Assembly: GCA_025617375.2 (NCBI GenBank)
Contig: JAMYGW020000001.1
Span: 2,046,001-2,110,000 of the forward strand
DNA: 64,000 bases
DNA from: Acarospora socialis
Taxonomy: Eukaryota; Ascomycota; Lecanoromycetes; Acarosporales; Acarosporaceae
Direction: 5' to 3'
Shown: piece after piece, positions 20,901 through 32,179 of the stretch
Numbering within the stretch: position 1 is the stretch's first letter
How the letters are laid out: the number at the start of each line of letters is the position of its first letter
The notes under the pieces: model-generated
What the model saw: the letters and a program-made list of their open reading frames with translations, nothing else
Database searches by the model: none
What the model was told of the DNA's origin: nothing
Position numbers and translations under genes: made by a program

Positions 20901-23900
20901 AGGGAGAGAGGCCTCGAAGGTCGTCTTCGTCTTCACGGGCCAAGGTAGTCTCTACACTGGGATTGGCCGGCAACTTTTTGAGTCGATCTCGTACTTCAGA
21001 GCAGATATTCTCCACTTCGACCGTATCAGTCAGCAACAAGGCTTTCCAAGCTTCTTACCGCTTGTGGATGGGAGCGCGACCGCCGACGAGGAGGCCGAGA
21101 CGATAGTCGCTCACTTGGCTCTATCATGCGTGCAGATGGCCCTTTCGCGGCTTTGGACGTCATGGGGTGTGGTTCCACACGCGACGGTGGGCCATAGCCT
21201 TGGGGAATACGCAGCTCTGTTTGCAGCAGGTGTTCTAACGGCTAGCGACACCATATACCTCGTGGGAACACGAGCCCAGCTCCTTTCGAAGCACTGCACT
21301 AAGTCAACCCACTTAATGCTGGCAGTGAAAGCCTCTCTGAGTGCCATCACACCGCGTTTGATCGGATCGTCTTGCGACATTGCGTGTATTAACCAGCCGG
21401 CCAGCCATGTTATCAGCGGACCAGATCACGAAATCAGTCGTTTGGCAGAAGAGTTCCGCTCCCTCGGTCATGAGTGTGTCAAACTAGGCATCCCATACGC
21501 TTTTCACTCGGCTCAAGTCGAACCAATTCTGAACCATTTCGAGTCTACAGCTAGAGCCGTTCGCTTCAATACTCCTTCGATACCCTACATGTCGCCATCA
21601 CTCAGCCGTATAGTGACTGACGCAGGTGTTCTCGGCCTATCCTACCTCTCTCGAGCTTGCCGTGGTGCGGTGAACTTTCAAGGAGCTATCGAAGCTGCCA
21701 TGGCATCTGGTGTCGCGAATGAACGCACGATCTGGCTCGAGATTGGATCACATCCAGCTTGCTCAGGCATGATCAAGGGGACTCTTGGCTCGCAGGCCGT
21801 GGCATTGCCTTCCCTGAGAAATGGCACAGATACCTGGAAGGTCCTCACAGGAACGCTTGAGTCCCTTTACCTTCGCGGCATCGAGATCCAGTGGAACGAG
21901 TATCATCGAGATTTCCAAAACTCCCACATCTGTCTAGCGCTTCCAAGATATAGCTGGGACCTGAAAAATTACTGGATCCAGTACAGAAATAACTTCTGTC
22001 TCACTAAAGGAGACAATCCACCACTACCACAACAGACCGCCACAGTACCGGTGACAAACGCTGCCCCTGCGCCTGTCTTCATATCACCGTCAGTACAGCG
22101 AGTGCTTCAAGAGTATAATGCAGCAGATGCGTCATCTCTTCTCGTAGAGTCTGACATTAACGACCCACGACTGGCACCAGTCTTTCAAGGTCATAAGGTG
22201 AACGGTGCCTACCTTTGCTCCTCGGTATGTGATGTTCCAGTGTATACCGGGTGCGTGCACTAACAGCTTCAGTCGGTCTATGCCGATATGGCGCTCACCA
22301 TAACCCAATACATGTTGACTGCGAACGACATGTGGACTGAGACCGAAGGTTTAGATTGTGGTGACGTTAAGGTGGATCGATCATTGATAGCGAGCTCCAA
22401 CGGCGGCCCACAGCTCCTCCGCGTCTCGGCCTCCGCAGACTGGTCCAAAAACTCAGTCTCGCTCAGCTTCTTTGGTGTCAATGCACAGTCTCAGAAGACT
22501 GTCGATTACGCAAAATGTCTTGTCAAAATCACGTCGAACCAGACTTGGATCGAAGACTGGAAGCGGACCTCTTATCTTGTCAAGAGCAGAATATCCGCTT
22601 TGCACCATGGAGTCGATTGGGGCAACTCGCACAAGATGAAACGGGGAATGGTTTACAAGCTCTTCAGTTCTCTTGTTGAGTATGATGCCAGGTACCAAGG
22701 TATGCAGGAAGTCGTCTTAGACAGTAGCGAGCTGGAAGCTACTGCGCGAGTAACTTTCCAGGTCGGAGATGAGGGCTTTTACTGGAATCCATGCTGGATC
22801 GACAGCCTTGGCCATATAGCAGGCTTCATCATGAACGGAAACGATAACATACACTCCAAAGATCAGGTCTTCATCAACCACGGTTGGGACTCAATGCGGT
22901 GCGCCACGAAGCTCGAATATGGTAAGACCTATCAGACCTACAACCGGATGCAGCTTGCCAGTGGAACGATGTATATAGGAGACACATACATCTTAGAGGA
23001 GGGCAGAGTTGTTGCAATATTCGAAGGTGTTAAGGTGAGGTGTCATCCAAATGTTTCTTGAAAGATGAACATTGACCCCAAAACAGTTTCAAGGCGTGCC
23101 CCGCCGAGTCCTCGATCACCTACTACCATCGAAGAATGGAACAACCAAGGCTGTGACGGGCCAGTCGAGCTCCGCAGTAAAGACTACTAGCAAGCTGGGC
23201 CAGCTTCCGGTAGTGTCTGCAGCTTCTCATCCTAACACTTCGGTCCCCACAACGAAACCTATGGCCGTACCAAAGGCGCGAGCGGCCGAGAAGACTCGTG
23301 GGACTAACGAAATCATGAATAGAATTATGTCCATTATCGCCGAAGAGGCTCGTGTTGATCTCGCGGAGCTGGGACTTGGTACCAGCTTCGCGGACCATGG
23401 CATTGACTCTCTACTTTCGTTGACGATTTCTGGACGATTGCAAGAGGAGTTAGGTCTCAATGTCTCCTCCAGTGACTTTATGGAATTTCCGTCCCTCAAA
23501 GAGTTCGCCATTCATGTTGGTGGCAGTGAGGTCGTAGGACCTGCTTCGGAAGGTCTCGAGGCCATATCCGCTCCTGCAAGCACAACGAGCGGACTTGGAA
23601 CGCCGGATAACATGGATAGCAGCTCCGAAGGCTACAAAACAGAGGCAACTTCAGTCGACGGAAATATTGATATTATGAACACCATTCGCAGCGCAATTGC
23701 AAAAGAGACGGGTTTCGCCCTCGACGATCTGGCGCCTTCGACAAGATTCTCGGAGCTTGGCGTAGATTCTCTACTTGCGTTGACCGTGATGGGATCTCTC
23801 TCCGAAGTCTTGGAGGTGGAACTGCCACCTTCCCTCCTCATAGAGAACGATACACTGCTCGAGATTGAAAACACACTGAGAATGAATGGGTTTCTGGGAA

Positions 23901-24772
23901 ACAAGATCAATGAACCGATGAAGGCAGCCGAAGAGCGCAAAGCCATCATTGTGGCGCCTCAGACTCCACAATTGCAGCTTGATGGTCCCCCGCACGCGAC
24001 TTCCATTCTGCTGCAAGGCTCTCCAAAGACGGCGAAGAAAACTCTCTTCCTGTTCCCTGATGGCTCTGGATCCGCCACTTCATACGCCTCAATTCCCAGC
24101 ATTTCCCCCGACGTCGTCGTGTATGGGCTAAATTGTCCGTGGATGAAAACACCCGAGGACTTGAAATGTTCGCTCGAACAATACACCACAAAGTACATAA
24201 CGGAGATCCGTCGCCGGCAGGCCAAGGGACCTTATTACTTCGGCGGCTGGTCAGCTGGAGGGATTATCGCCTACGAAGCTGCACAGCAGCTGACAAATAC
24301 CGGCGAAGAGACAGCAAGACTTATTCTGATCGATTCGCCCAACCCAGTTGGACTGGAGAACCCACCGCAGCGGATGTATGACTTCTTCGAAAGCTTGGAT
24401 TTCTTCGGCATGGGTGGGAAGACGCCGCCAAGCTGGTTACGTCCGCACTTCGATGCTTTCATCTCGATGCTGGACGATTACAAGGTCAGACCTTTTAGCG
24501 GCGGTGCCCTAAAGACCCATATGATCTACGCTCGAGACGGTATCTGTAAGCACCCGGATGACCCGAGACCCGAGATTCGCGCGGATGACCCACGTGAGAT
24601 GCTTTGGCTGCTCAACAACCGCACCGACTTTGGCGCCAACGGCTGGAAAGACTTGGTTGGAGAGCGAAACGTGATCGTTGAGGTGATGGACGACGTCAAC
24701 CACTTTTCCATGGTGGCGCCGGGCCCGAAAGCCAAGGACCTTAGCTCTTTCATCGCAAGAGCAATGCTGTGA
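17940..24772 (+). CDS. non-reducing polyketide synthase, SAT-KS-MAT-PT-ACP-ACP-TE
   Basis: The core enzyme, building an aromatic polyketide from acetyl/malonyl-CoA. Seven exons rebuild to 2172 residues: 17940-18271, 18330-18621, 18671-19677, 19736-19929, 19979-22224, 22273-23034 and 23087-24772. SAT has GLCTGS (Cys132). KS starts near 389, with DTACSSS (Cys560), His695 and His737. MAT has GHSLGEYAA (Ser1015). PT has His1347 (FQGHKVNG) and Asp1534 (CWIDSLGH). The two ACPs have Ser1719 (GIDSLL) and Ser1839 (GVDSLL). TE has GGWSAGG (Ser2000) and His2150. All catalytic residues are present. There is no C-methyltransferase or reducing domain. Intron 4 (19930-19978) uses a GC donor (GCAAGT); the nearby GT donor would give a stop. 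Double ACP plus a Claisen-type TE is the layout of YWA1 and nor-toralactone synthases. Chain length and cyclisation mode cannot be read by eye. Confidence 0.96.
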
Positions 24773-26122
24773 GAGCTGTTCGGTGCTCGTAGATTTGGCG
24801 CGAATTGGAGGATAGACGATCTGCTTCCGTCGTTTGCTCGAATTCTGGTGTGAATACCGGCGCTGTTGGGAGGGGAATAAATTGTCGAGAAATAGATCTA
24901 CAAGGAGGCAGTGACGCCGTGTAAGGCTGGCAATCTTGTTTATTTAGACCATGGTAGTTTAAGTTCAGTATGCTCTTTTAACAGTTCATAAAGAAAGAGT
25001 ATAGTAATAGTGAGAGGGAGCATGAATGTTACGAAAGTACTCGTAGGTGCGGGCAGCCTCCCCGCCAAACCCGGGAACAGCATCGGGCCGGTTAAATAAG
25101 CGGCAGCGCAGGAATCCAAAGCGCTGAGGTTGGCAAAGCACATAAGCTAAGGTACTAAAGCAAGCTACATTCATACAATATGATGTTCTAGCAGCATCAT
25201 AATACATCGCTTCTATTGACAATCTACTTTCCTCATCTCTGCATGATGTTTACATAGAACAGTGTGGAGAGAACCCTTTTCGCCTAGGCCCGCGCACGAG
25301 ACCTGTGCCATCTCGAGCGGCGCAAGTACTCCGTACTTTGTCTTACCTAAGCACCTTATCTACCTTATCCCTAATCAGTTACGGTAACTTTGTACTCATG
25401 GCACAGTTGCATATGCGAGGTGAGTTATAATCCCATGAAACAATTTTGACGCATGATGGAGAATACGGAGTACCAAGCACGTTACTGCTTCTAGAAGACT
25501 GTTCCCGGTTCATTATTATCGCTAAGCGGCGGATCATCTTTTGATTGATAGCACTAGCCAAAATTGCCACAGCCGACTGAATAACTAACTAATGAGTTAA
25601 GTTCACTAAGTTACCCTATCAGGTATGGGTGTGCCGGCAAACGTTAAACCGAACTAACTTTCCACTGGAGCGGTTCGAGAACCTCAGGCAAGCCCAGCCC
25701 CACACGGTACACCCATCCCCATCCCGCACCATTGAAACCTAAGATACACCAGCGGCCTACTTTATCTTAGGACGCCGAAGGTAACCGCCTTCTTGGTACT
25801 GAGTCTGTACTTCGTACCACCATCTCGGCGTAAGGTATGTAGAGCATCTCATGTTGCTTATCCCACTGGGAATCGGGGCCGCACGCCTGAGGTACATGTA
25901 CTGTACGACGGACGGAGTTTCTTCGTACCGGACGGTTGGATTCGTCTACCTTAGTCGAGGGTCATCGCCTCAAGCTACCTTATCAATTAAGGTATAAGCT
26001 AAGGAGCGAGCTGGAACACAAAATCATACATAAGGGACGAGCCCTCCCCTCGCGCCGACCTCAGGCTTCAACTTCCCCCGTCTTTCCCCCCCCCCCCAGC
26101 CCATTCTTTCGCACGTCCAACC
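24773..26122. other. 1.35-kb intergenic region at the cluster edge
   Basis: No gene is seen. Short palindromic ACCTTA/TAAGGT-type motifs recur between about 25330 and 26000. A homopolymer C run and C-rich tract precede the permease start. I found no CGG-N3-CCG site here. Confidence 0.5.
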
Positions 26123-28147
26123 ATGTTTGACCGCGAGAAGTACCCAGCCGATGGCCCGATTGATGATGGCAGTGGATCTTACTCCGGCAAGCATGGAGAA
26201 CAAGTGGGCAGAGTTGAGTTGATCGCCGAGGATGCAAAGTATGGCCAGACGCAGCGGCGGCTCAAGAGTCGGCATATTCAATTGATCGCTTTGGGTAAGA
26301 TGATGCTTCGGGCTGATCTTTATGACTTGGTGAACTGATCTGACTTTTTACGTATAATAGGCGGATGTGTGCGTACTGGGTCGAACTTCTACTCGGGTTG
26401 ATAAAGGCTGACTGATCAAGATCGGGACGGGTCTGTTCGTCGGCAGCGGCGCAACACTGTCGACTGTCGGGCCAGCACCGTTCTTCATGGCATTCATTGT
26501 CATGTCATTCATCATTTGGGTGGTCATGAATGCATTGGCGGAGATGACCACCTACATGCCCGTCCAGGGTGCATCGGCACCTTACTACATCAGACACTTC
26601 TTTGAGCCCAGTTTGGCATTCGCCGCAGGTGATTCCCCTTCTCGATGAGCAATGGTGTGCTGGAATGGTGTTGACAGACGCAGGTTGGAATTACTGGTAC
26701 GCTTACTCGATGCTGGTTGCGGCCGAAATCTCCGCGGCATCAGTCGTGATCCAGGTAAGCCAGAAACCCTAGCCCTAAGTCGCAACATGCGCTGACGCGT
26801 CTGTTCAAAAAAAGTATTGGACGACCAGCGTCCACGTGGCAGTGTGGATTTCTATAATGTTGGCAGGTAGGATGCTCCAAAAGTCGTCAGAAAGTTGCCT
26901 GGACTTCAATTGACTTAGATCCGTTTAGTATGCGTAGCTTTGAACGTTTTTGTCGTCTCCTGGTACGGCGAGTCGGAGTTCTGGTTCGCCTCGATCAAGA
27001 TCATTGCGATCATTGGCCTCATCATTCTTGGCGTAGTCCTATTCTTCGGCGGAGGGCCGAACCACGATCGATTAGGGTTCCGGTACTGGCAGCATCCGGG
27101 AGCCTTCAAGGGATATCAAACAACTGGCAGCACGGGAAGGTTTCTCGCATTCTGGACAGCCCTGGTCAGGAGTGGTTTTGCTTTCATTCTCTCGCCGGAA
27201 TTGGTCATCTTATGCGCAGGGGAGACAGAAGCCCCCAGAAGAAACATCCCTAAAGCGGCCGGTCGATTCATCTACCGGCTCAGCGTCTTCTACATTCTCG
27301 GATCCCTGGTCATTAGCGTTATCGTCGCATCCGATGACCCACTGCTTCTACAGGCTGTCAGTTCCGGGAAGACTAACGCCGGCGCGAGTCCTTTCGTGCT
27401 CGGTATCCAGCGAGCCGGGATCAAGGGCCTCAATCATGTCATCAACGCCGTCATTTTGACCTCCGCCTGGTCCGCCGGCAACTCTTTCCTTTTCGCCGGT
27501 TCCAGGTCCCTCTACTCGCTGGCCATTACCGGCCAGGCACCGTCTGTCTTCCGTACATGCAACAAGCGGGGAGTCCCCTGGGTCGCGGTTCTCTTCAGCG
27601 CCTCCCTCGCGTGTCTCGTCTATCTCAGCGTCTCAGCCGGTTCGGCAGCCGTTTTCAACTGGTTCCTCAACCTCACCACCATCAGCGGCTTCATCGCATG
27701 GATCTGCATCATGATGACCTACCTCGTGAGTTCTTCCCACCGACATCCTCGAGAATATTAGCCGTCCTAACACCCCTACTCCAGCGTTTCCGCAAAGCCT
27801 TAAAGTACAACTCCGTCCTCGAGCAACGCCCCTACAAAACCGCCTTCCAGCCCTACACGACATACTTCACCCTCGTCCTCCTCATCGTCCTGACCCTGAC
27901 CAACGGCTTCCAAGTCTTCTTCCCCGGCAATTTCTCCGCCGCCAACTTCCTCGCCGCCTACATCACCCTGCCCATCTTCATCGTCCTCTACGTCGGTCAC
28001 AAGATCTGGTTCCGCACCCCTCTCGTCTATAAGCCACATCAGATCGACGTCTTTACTCTGAAGGAGGTCGCGGATCGGCTGGAAGAGGAGGATGTCAAGC
28101 CCGTGCCGCGGAACTGGTTGGAACGCATCTGGTTTTGGATCGCGTAG
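26123..28147 (+). CDS. amino acid permease (YAT family)
   Basis: A plasma-membrane proton-coupled amino acid importer. Seven exons rebuild to 556 residues with about twelve hydrophobic segments and a hydrophilic N-terminus. The first membrane segment has the family signature LGGCIGTGLFVGSG, and GWNYWYAYSMLVAAEIS marks the conserved third-helix region. SPELVILCAGETEAPRRNIPKA is the loop conserved in fungal general/proline-type permeases. Exon 2 is only 8 nt (26361-26368) and encodes part of the first signature; without it the GGCIGTG motif cannot be built. Remaining exons: 26123-26294, 26421-26628, 26684-26754, 26815-26866, 26929-27725 and 27785-28147. Substrate is not resolved. It borders the cluster but has no promoter palindrome, so I treat it as outside. 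Confidence 0.93.
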
Positions 28148-29319
28148 TTCTTGGACTCTTGTATTTATAGGGTATGGGGAAGAGGGTTGATGGGTATTGG
28201 AGATATCTTGGAAAGACGGAGGTGTGTATCTACGTATGCTATCTATAGAGCGATTCTTGAAGCCCAAATACGGAATGTCCTTTTTCCAAGGAGATCGAAT
28301 TTGCAAGGCCCCACGACACGCCCGTGAGTCCACTTGTGAGGAAAGAAGCGGTCATTACCGACTCACTAACCTGACGGAAATGGTTGGATCATGTTCTGAT
28401 CTGGTATGGTTTTGGTGATTGCCATCGTCATGCATCATTCAAGATAACTTGCTCTAAGCAGAGCGAAACCCCGTCTCCCCAACACTAACTCTACAGGCGC
28501 CGAGGGAGTTCCCCTCCTACTAGAGTAGCACAACTTGTCCCGCCACCCTCCGTACAGTATTTGATTCAGTCACTCCTAATATCCTGTTCCTTTCTTGCTG
28601 CAACGGGTTGCTCCCACTACGGAACCTGCCATTGCTATACACCCTCGACCTACATATGGATGTGAGGCATCTCGGACACGTGCCGGTGAAATGAGTTTGA
28701 GGCTCGTGTCGAATTTATCATGAGGTTGGGAGAGGGGGATGGCAAGGGTGATAGGCTGTGAAATAGATTTCAAGCCGGGTGAGTCGTACTACTTGGGCTA
28801 AGAGGTTGGAGTGAGGTAAGCTGTGGGGAAGAATTGGAGTGTGGGTTCTAGTAGTTTGCTCTTTGGTGGAGAATCAACGGCTGCTGGATACGTCTCTAAT
28901 ACAACAGATTTTCTAGTTCGTGAGCAAACACAAGATGACGGCAACAGATCTATCTCACGCCCCACCGACCCACGTTAGGCACGAAGGCCGGCGGCTGATT
29001 ATCACGCGTTATCTTGTTCACCGGTTTGCAGTCCTTGGTGGCCGAGACGGCGAGATCGCAAGTCGACACCATCCCGAAGCACTCTCCGCCTGTCGAACAT
29101 CAGCAACTTAGCCTAGTGGCCCAAGAGGACAGCTCTCAAGGAAAACGAAAGAACACAAGCCCTCACCTGCTTCACTTGGTTTGTACGCGTACTGCGGGAT
29201 CGTGCATAACCGCTGAGGCGCGATCTTCCCGCCGCTGAAACCGAAGAACATCGAAGCGCCGGTGCACCTGCATCTGCTATTCAGCGACATTCGCCCCGAG
29301 CACGAGCCGCGCGCGCGGC
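28148..29319. other. intergenic region, no supported gene
   Basis: Open frames here are short or antisense to the permease and carry no family motif. Confidence 0.45.
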
Positions 29320-29751
29320 TTACTGGTTCTTGGCCTCGGAGCAATCTTCCAAGAGCCGCGTGTGGCCGTTCGTCCGTCGACATGCGTCCGCACACGGGAT
29401 GCATTCCATCGACCCACCAACACTGGCCAGGCAATCCTGCCCATCTCCTTCGTCAGTTCCGTGTTTGATGGAGAGCAAGCCGGCTGAGGCTGTCCGTGAA
29501 CGCAAGGAGAGCTCACCGGGCAATTCAATGGGTCGAGGCTTTCGTCCGATGGGCCGAGGCGTTCTCCCGACCGGCAGGTGCTGCCGCAAAGAAAGATGGC
29601 CGGGGAACACAAGGGGAGGCACACGCCACACTGGACGCTTTCTCCTGCTTGAGGGCCGTGTTTTCTCGTTGGTAGAGCTCGGGCGTTGGGGATGCGGAGA
29701 TGAGTGTCACGAAGACACCACCGAGTGAGACGAGTAGAGCTAGGAGTTGCA
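29320..29751 (-). CDS. possible small Cys-rich secreted protein
   Basis: Doubtful gene. The ATG at 29751 opens a signal-peptide-like stretch (MQLLALLVSLGGVFVTLISA, then SPTPELYQ), with a TATATA tract about 75 bp upstream on this strand. The frame later becomes low-quality. A splice from a GTGTGG donor just after KQEKAS to an AG near 29500 would join a second frame ending at 29320, which has five Cys (DCLASVGGSMECIPCADAC, then EDC). The predicted product would be about 95 residues and secreted. The intron would be over 150 nt, longer than others in the window, and splice choice is a guess. No family is recognised. Confidence 0.3.
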
Positions 29752-30684
29752 TGTTGAGGTTCGAACTGGGTGTACTCGAGCGGGGGATTCCACGGGCCGC
29801 CTGGGATTGGAGGCCATGACTTGGTATATATATATATGTACGGACTCTTGGGTTCTTTTCTCTGAGGGTCATCGGCCATCCCTTCCACTCGCCTCCGCGT
29901 CTTCTGAAGCATCAGCACAATCTTTCCCTGCTGTGGTTATGCATGATGGTAACAGTGCCAATTCTATGCTACCGTTCAAGGCGAACAGTCAGCCGCTGGT
30001 TTCATGTGAAAAGGCCATTCTCATGCGATGTATACACTGTTTCACATTTGCGCAGAGACGAGCAGACCATATCAATGACTATCAGAAAGTAGCAACTTTT
30101 CAGGAAGCGGTACAGCAGTTGAGAGACCTGCGCTTTTAGGGCTGTTCGAGCATAGCCCCATCGGAGGTTGCCTTATGAAACCACACTCGAGTCGCAAACT
30201 TCATCCCATCCCCAGCCCCAATCCCAGGCAGTCACTGAAGCCCCTCATTGACTCCAATTGATATTGCGCAACGCATGTCAATTTGATACTACTTGAGTCC
30301 GGATCACCCGGCCGAGGGCTGCTGGTTGATTAGTCAGCAGGCACCCGCAGGCGCCGGTACCCGCGCTTTGACTGCCCCGCCGAGGGGAACTTCGATCTCA
30401 CTTTCGGAAAGGGGCAATCCTGTCCCTGCATAATCTTACGGTACATTTGATCTCATCAAAGCTACCGAGACCGCAATGCTTGGGGAAGGCTAGCTTCCAA
30501 TAATTCGCCGTTAGTGCGCCGTGATCAAAGCTCGCCAACCCAGTTTACGGACCACATTATCAGGACTGCTAATTCCAGGGCTCGACCACTTCCTCGAACG
30601 CACATCTCATCCTCACCACCCCCATACGCAACCCATACCCCATAACTCCCTTAACAGGCACCGCACCTCACCCATACCAGCACC
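29752..30684. other. intergenic region upstream of the DUF1989 gene
   Basis: No gene supported. One CGG-N3-CCG match (CGGTACCCG, 30355-30363) occurs here outside the cluster, which shows the motif also arises by chance. Confidence 0.45.
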
Positions 30685-31828
30685 ATGGCCACCCCCACCC
30701 CCAACCCCAACCCCACCCCCCGCATCCCCAAACCCGCCTACGAAGGCTCCAACCTCCGCGCCGACCCCACCCTCTACAACCGCATCGCCTCCACCGCCTC
30801 CCAACCCAACGGACGCACGCTAACCTCCCAGTTCCTCGTCCCCATCCGATCTGGGCGCGCGTGGATCATTCCGCAAGGCAGCGTATGCCGAATAACAACG
30901 CCCGAAGGCCCACAAGTCGGGGACCTGAACATCTGGAACGCGGCGAACCCGCGGGAGCGGTTCTGGGCGGCGCGCACGCGGCAGCTGTACCGGTCGCACG
31001 TCAGCACGCTGGATCGGCTGTGGTCGTGTTTGCCGTACCTGCGGCCGCTGGTGACGATCACGGCGGATGCGTTGGCGGGGTATGGGGTCGATGAGGTGGG
31101 GGGGCGGGTGCATGATTTGTTGGGGACGAGGTGCGATCCTTATGGTTAGTTTGATGTGTGGATACTGCGGTTGGTGTGCATGAGCGAGAGCGGAGGGGGG
31201 GGGGGGAGGAGGGGAGGAGAAGAATGCAGAAGGGGAAAGGAGGGGGAATTTGCTGATTCGATTGGGGTCGTGTAATATAGTCAATACCCTCCTCAGCGGC
31301 GACGACTTCGACTTCCACTGCCACAGCAACCTCACCCGCGCCATCCTCCCCTACAAGCTGACGGAGTCGGACGTCCACGACGTCATCAACCTCTTCCAAG
31401 TCACGGGCCTTAATCAGAACGGCGAGTATTTCATGTACGGCCCCCTTTCCCCCTGCTTCCCTTACCCTTTCTCCTCTCCTCATTTTCCGCCTTGCCTAAC
31501 CTAACCCCTCCAGAAACTAACACTCACAATCTGCAGGGAACCCTCCCCCGCGACGAAAGAAACATACATCGAATTCTTCGCCGAGATCGACGTCCTCTGC
31601 GCCCTGTCGACCTGTCCCGGCGGCGACCTGTCGCTGTGGGCTTGGGGCGAGGGGAAAGGCGGCAACATGCTGGATTGCTGTCGGCCGTTGGGGGTCGAGG
31701 TGTATAGTTTGAATGATAAGGAGAAGGTTCTGGAGGGCTGGAAGGAGCCGGAGAGTCCGAAGTATAGGGGTTTGCATGGGTTGGGGATGCCGGTTTTCAA
31801 GGAGGGAGAGAGTGGGAGCGGCAGGTAG
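30685..31828 (+). CDS. DUF1989 / urea carboxylase-associated family protein
   Basis: Three exons (30685-31144, 31281-31434, 31537-31828) give 301 residues. The N-terminus is a low-complexity Thr/Pro/Asn stretch, then the conserved domain: AWIIPQGSVCRITTPEGPQVGDLNIWNA, later LLGTRCDPYG, DFDFHCHSNLTRAI and GEYFMEPSPATKETYIEFFAEIDVLCALSTCPGGD. Conserved Cys and His residues suggest a metal-binding cupin-like fold. In bacteria this family accompanies urea carboxylase and nitrogen-use genes; the biochemical role in fungi is not established. Intron 1 contains a run of 12 G. It is single-copy-like and has no obvious functional partner here beyond the amino acid permease 2.5 kb away. Confidence 0.88.
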
Positions 31829-32179
31829 TGGGAGGGGGAGGAGGGAAGGGGAAGGAGGGATGAGAAGGCTGAGTGGAGGGTTGGGGGGGTAAGTATGGAG
31901 TTTGGACGATAAGCAGATTGTACATAACCTTAGCTTTTCGTGTAATATAGTACATATCGAACGTCCCGAAAAGCAGCGCCCCGCGCCTACTCCCAGCCAG
32001 CAAGTGTTCGACAAAAGACCGATTTACTGAAAACCCTTCCCTGACCAGACAAACAAAAAGTACGCTTTGTGGAGGTAATAGTAACAATCAGGAAAGTAGG
32101 TACAAAGAAAACCCTATGATACATATCCCAAAAGACCTAGCTTGCAACTCGCTTACTCAATGCGACCTTTTCCTACCTA
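31829..32179. other. convergent 3' spacer
   Basis: The 3' sides of the DUF1989 gene and the DNA polymerase gamma gene meet here. No gene seen. Confidence 0.5.

Noticed and set aside
25330-26000. Recurrent ACCTTA/TAAGGT short palindromes as regulator sites
   Set aside because: Similar short motifs occur in many spacers of the window, so nothing ties them to a particular gene.
26123-28147. Permease as the transporter of the PKS cluster
   Set aside because: It belongs to the amino acid permease family, not an MFS or ABC exporter, and lacks the promoter palindrome of the cluster.
29277-29918. 213-residue open frame on the minus strand
   Set aside because: It overlaps the possible secreted peptide in another frame, and its Pro/Arg/Ser-rich composition resembles non-coding GC-rich DNA.
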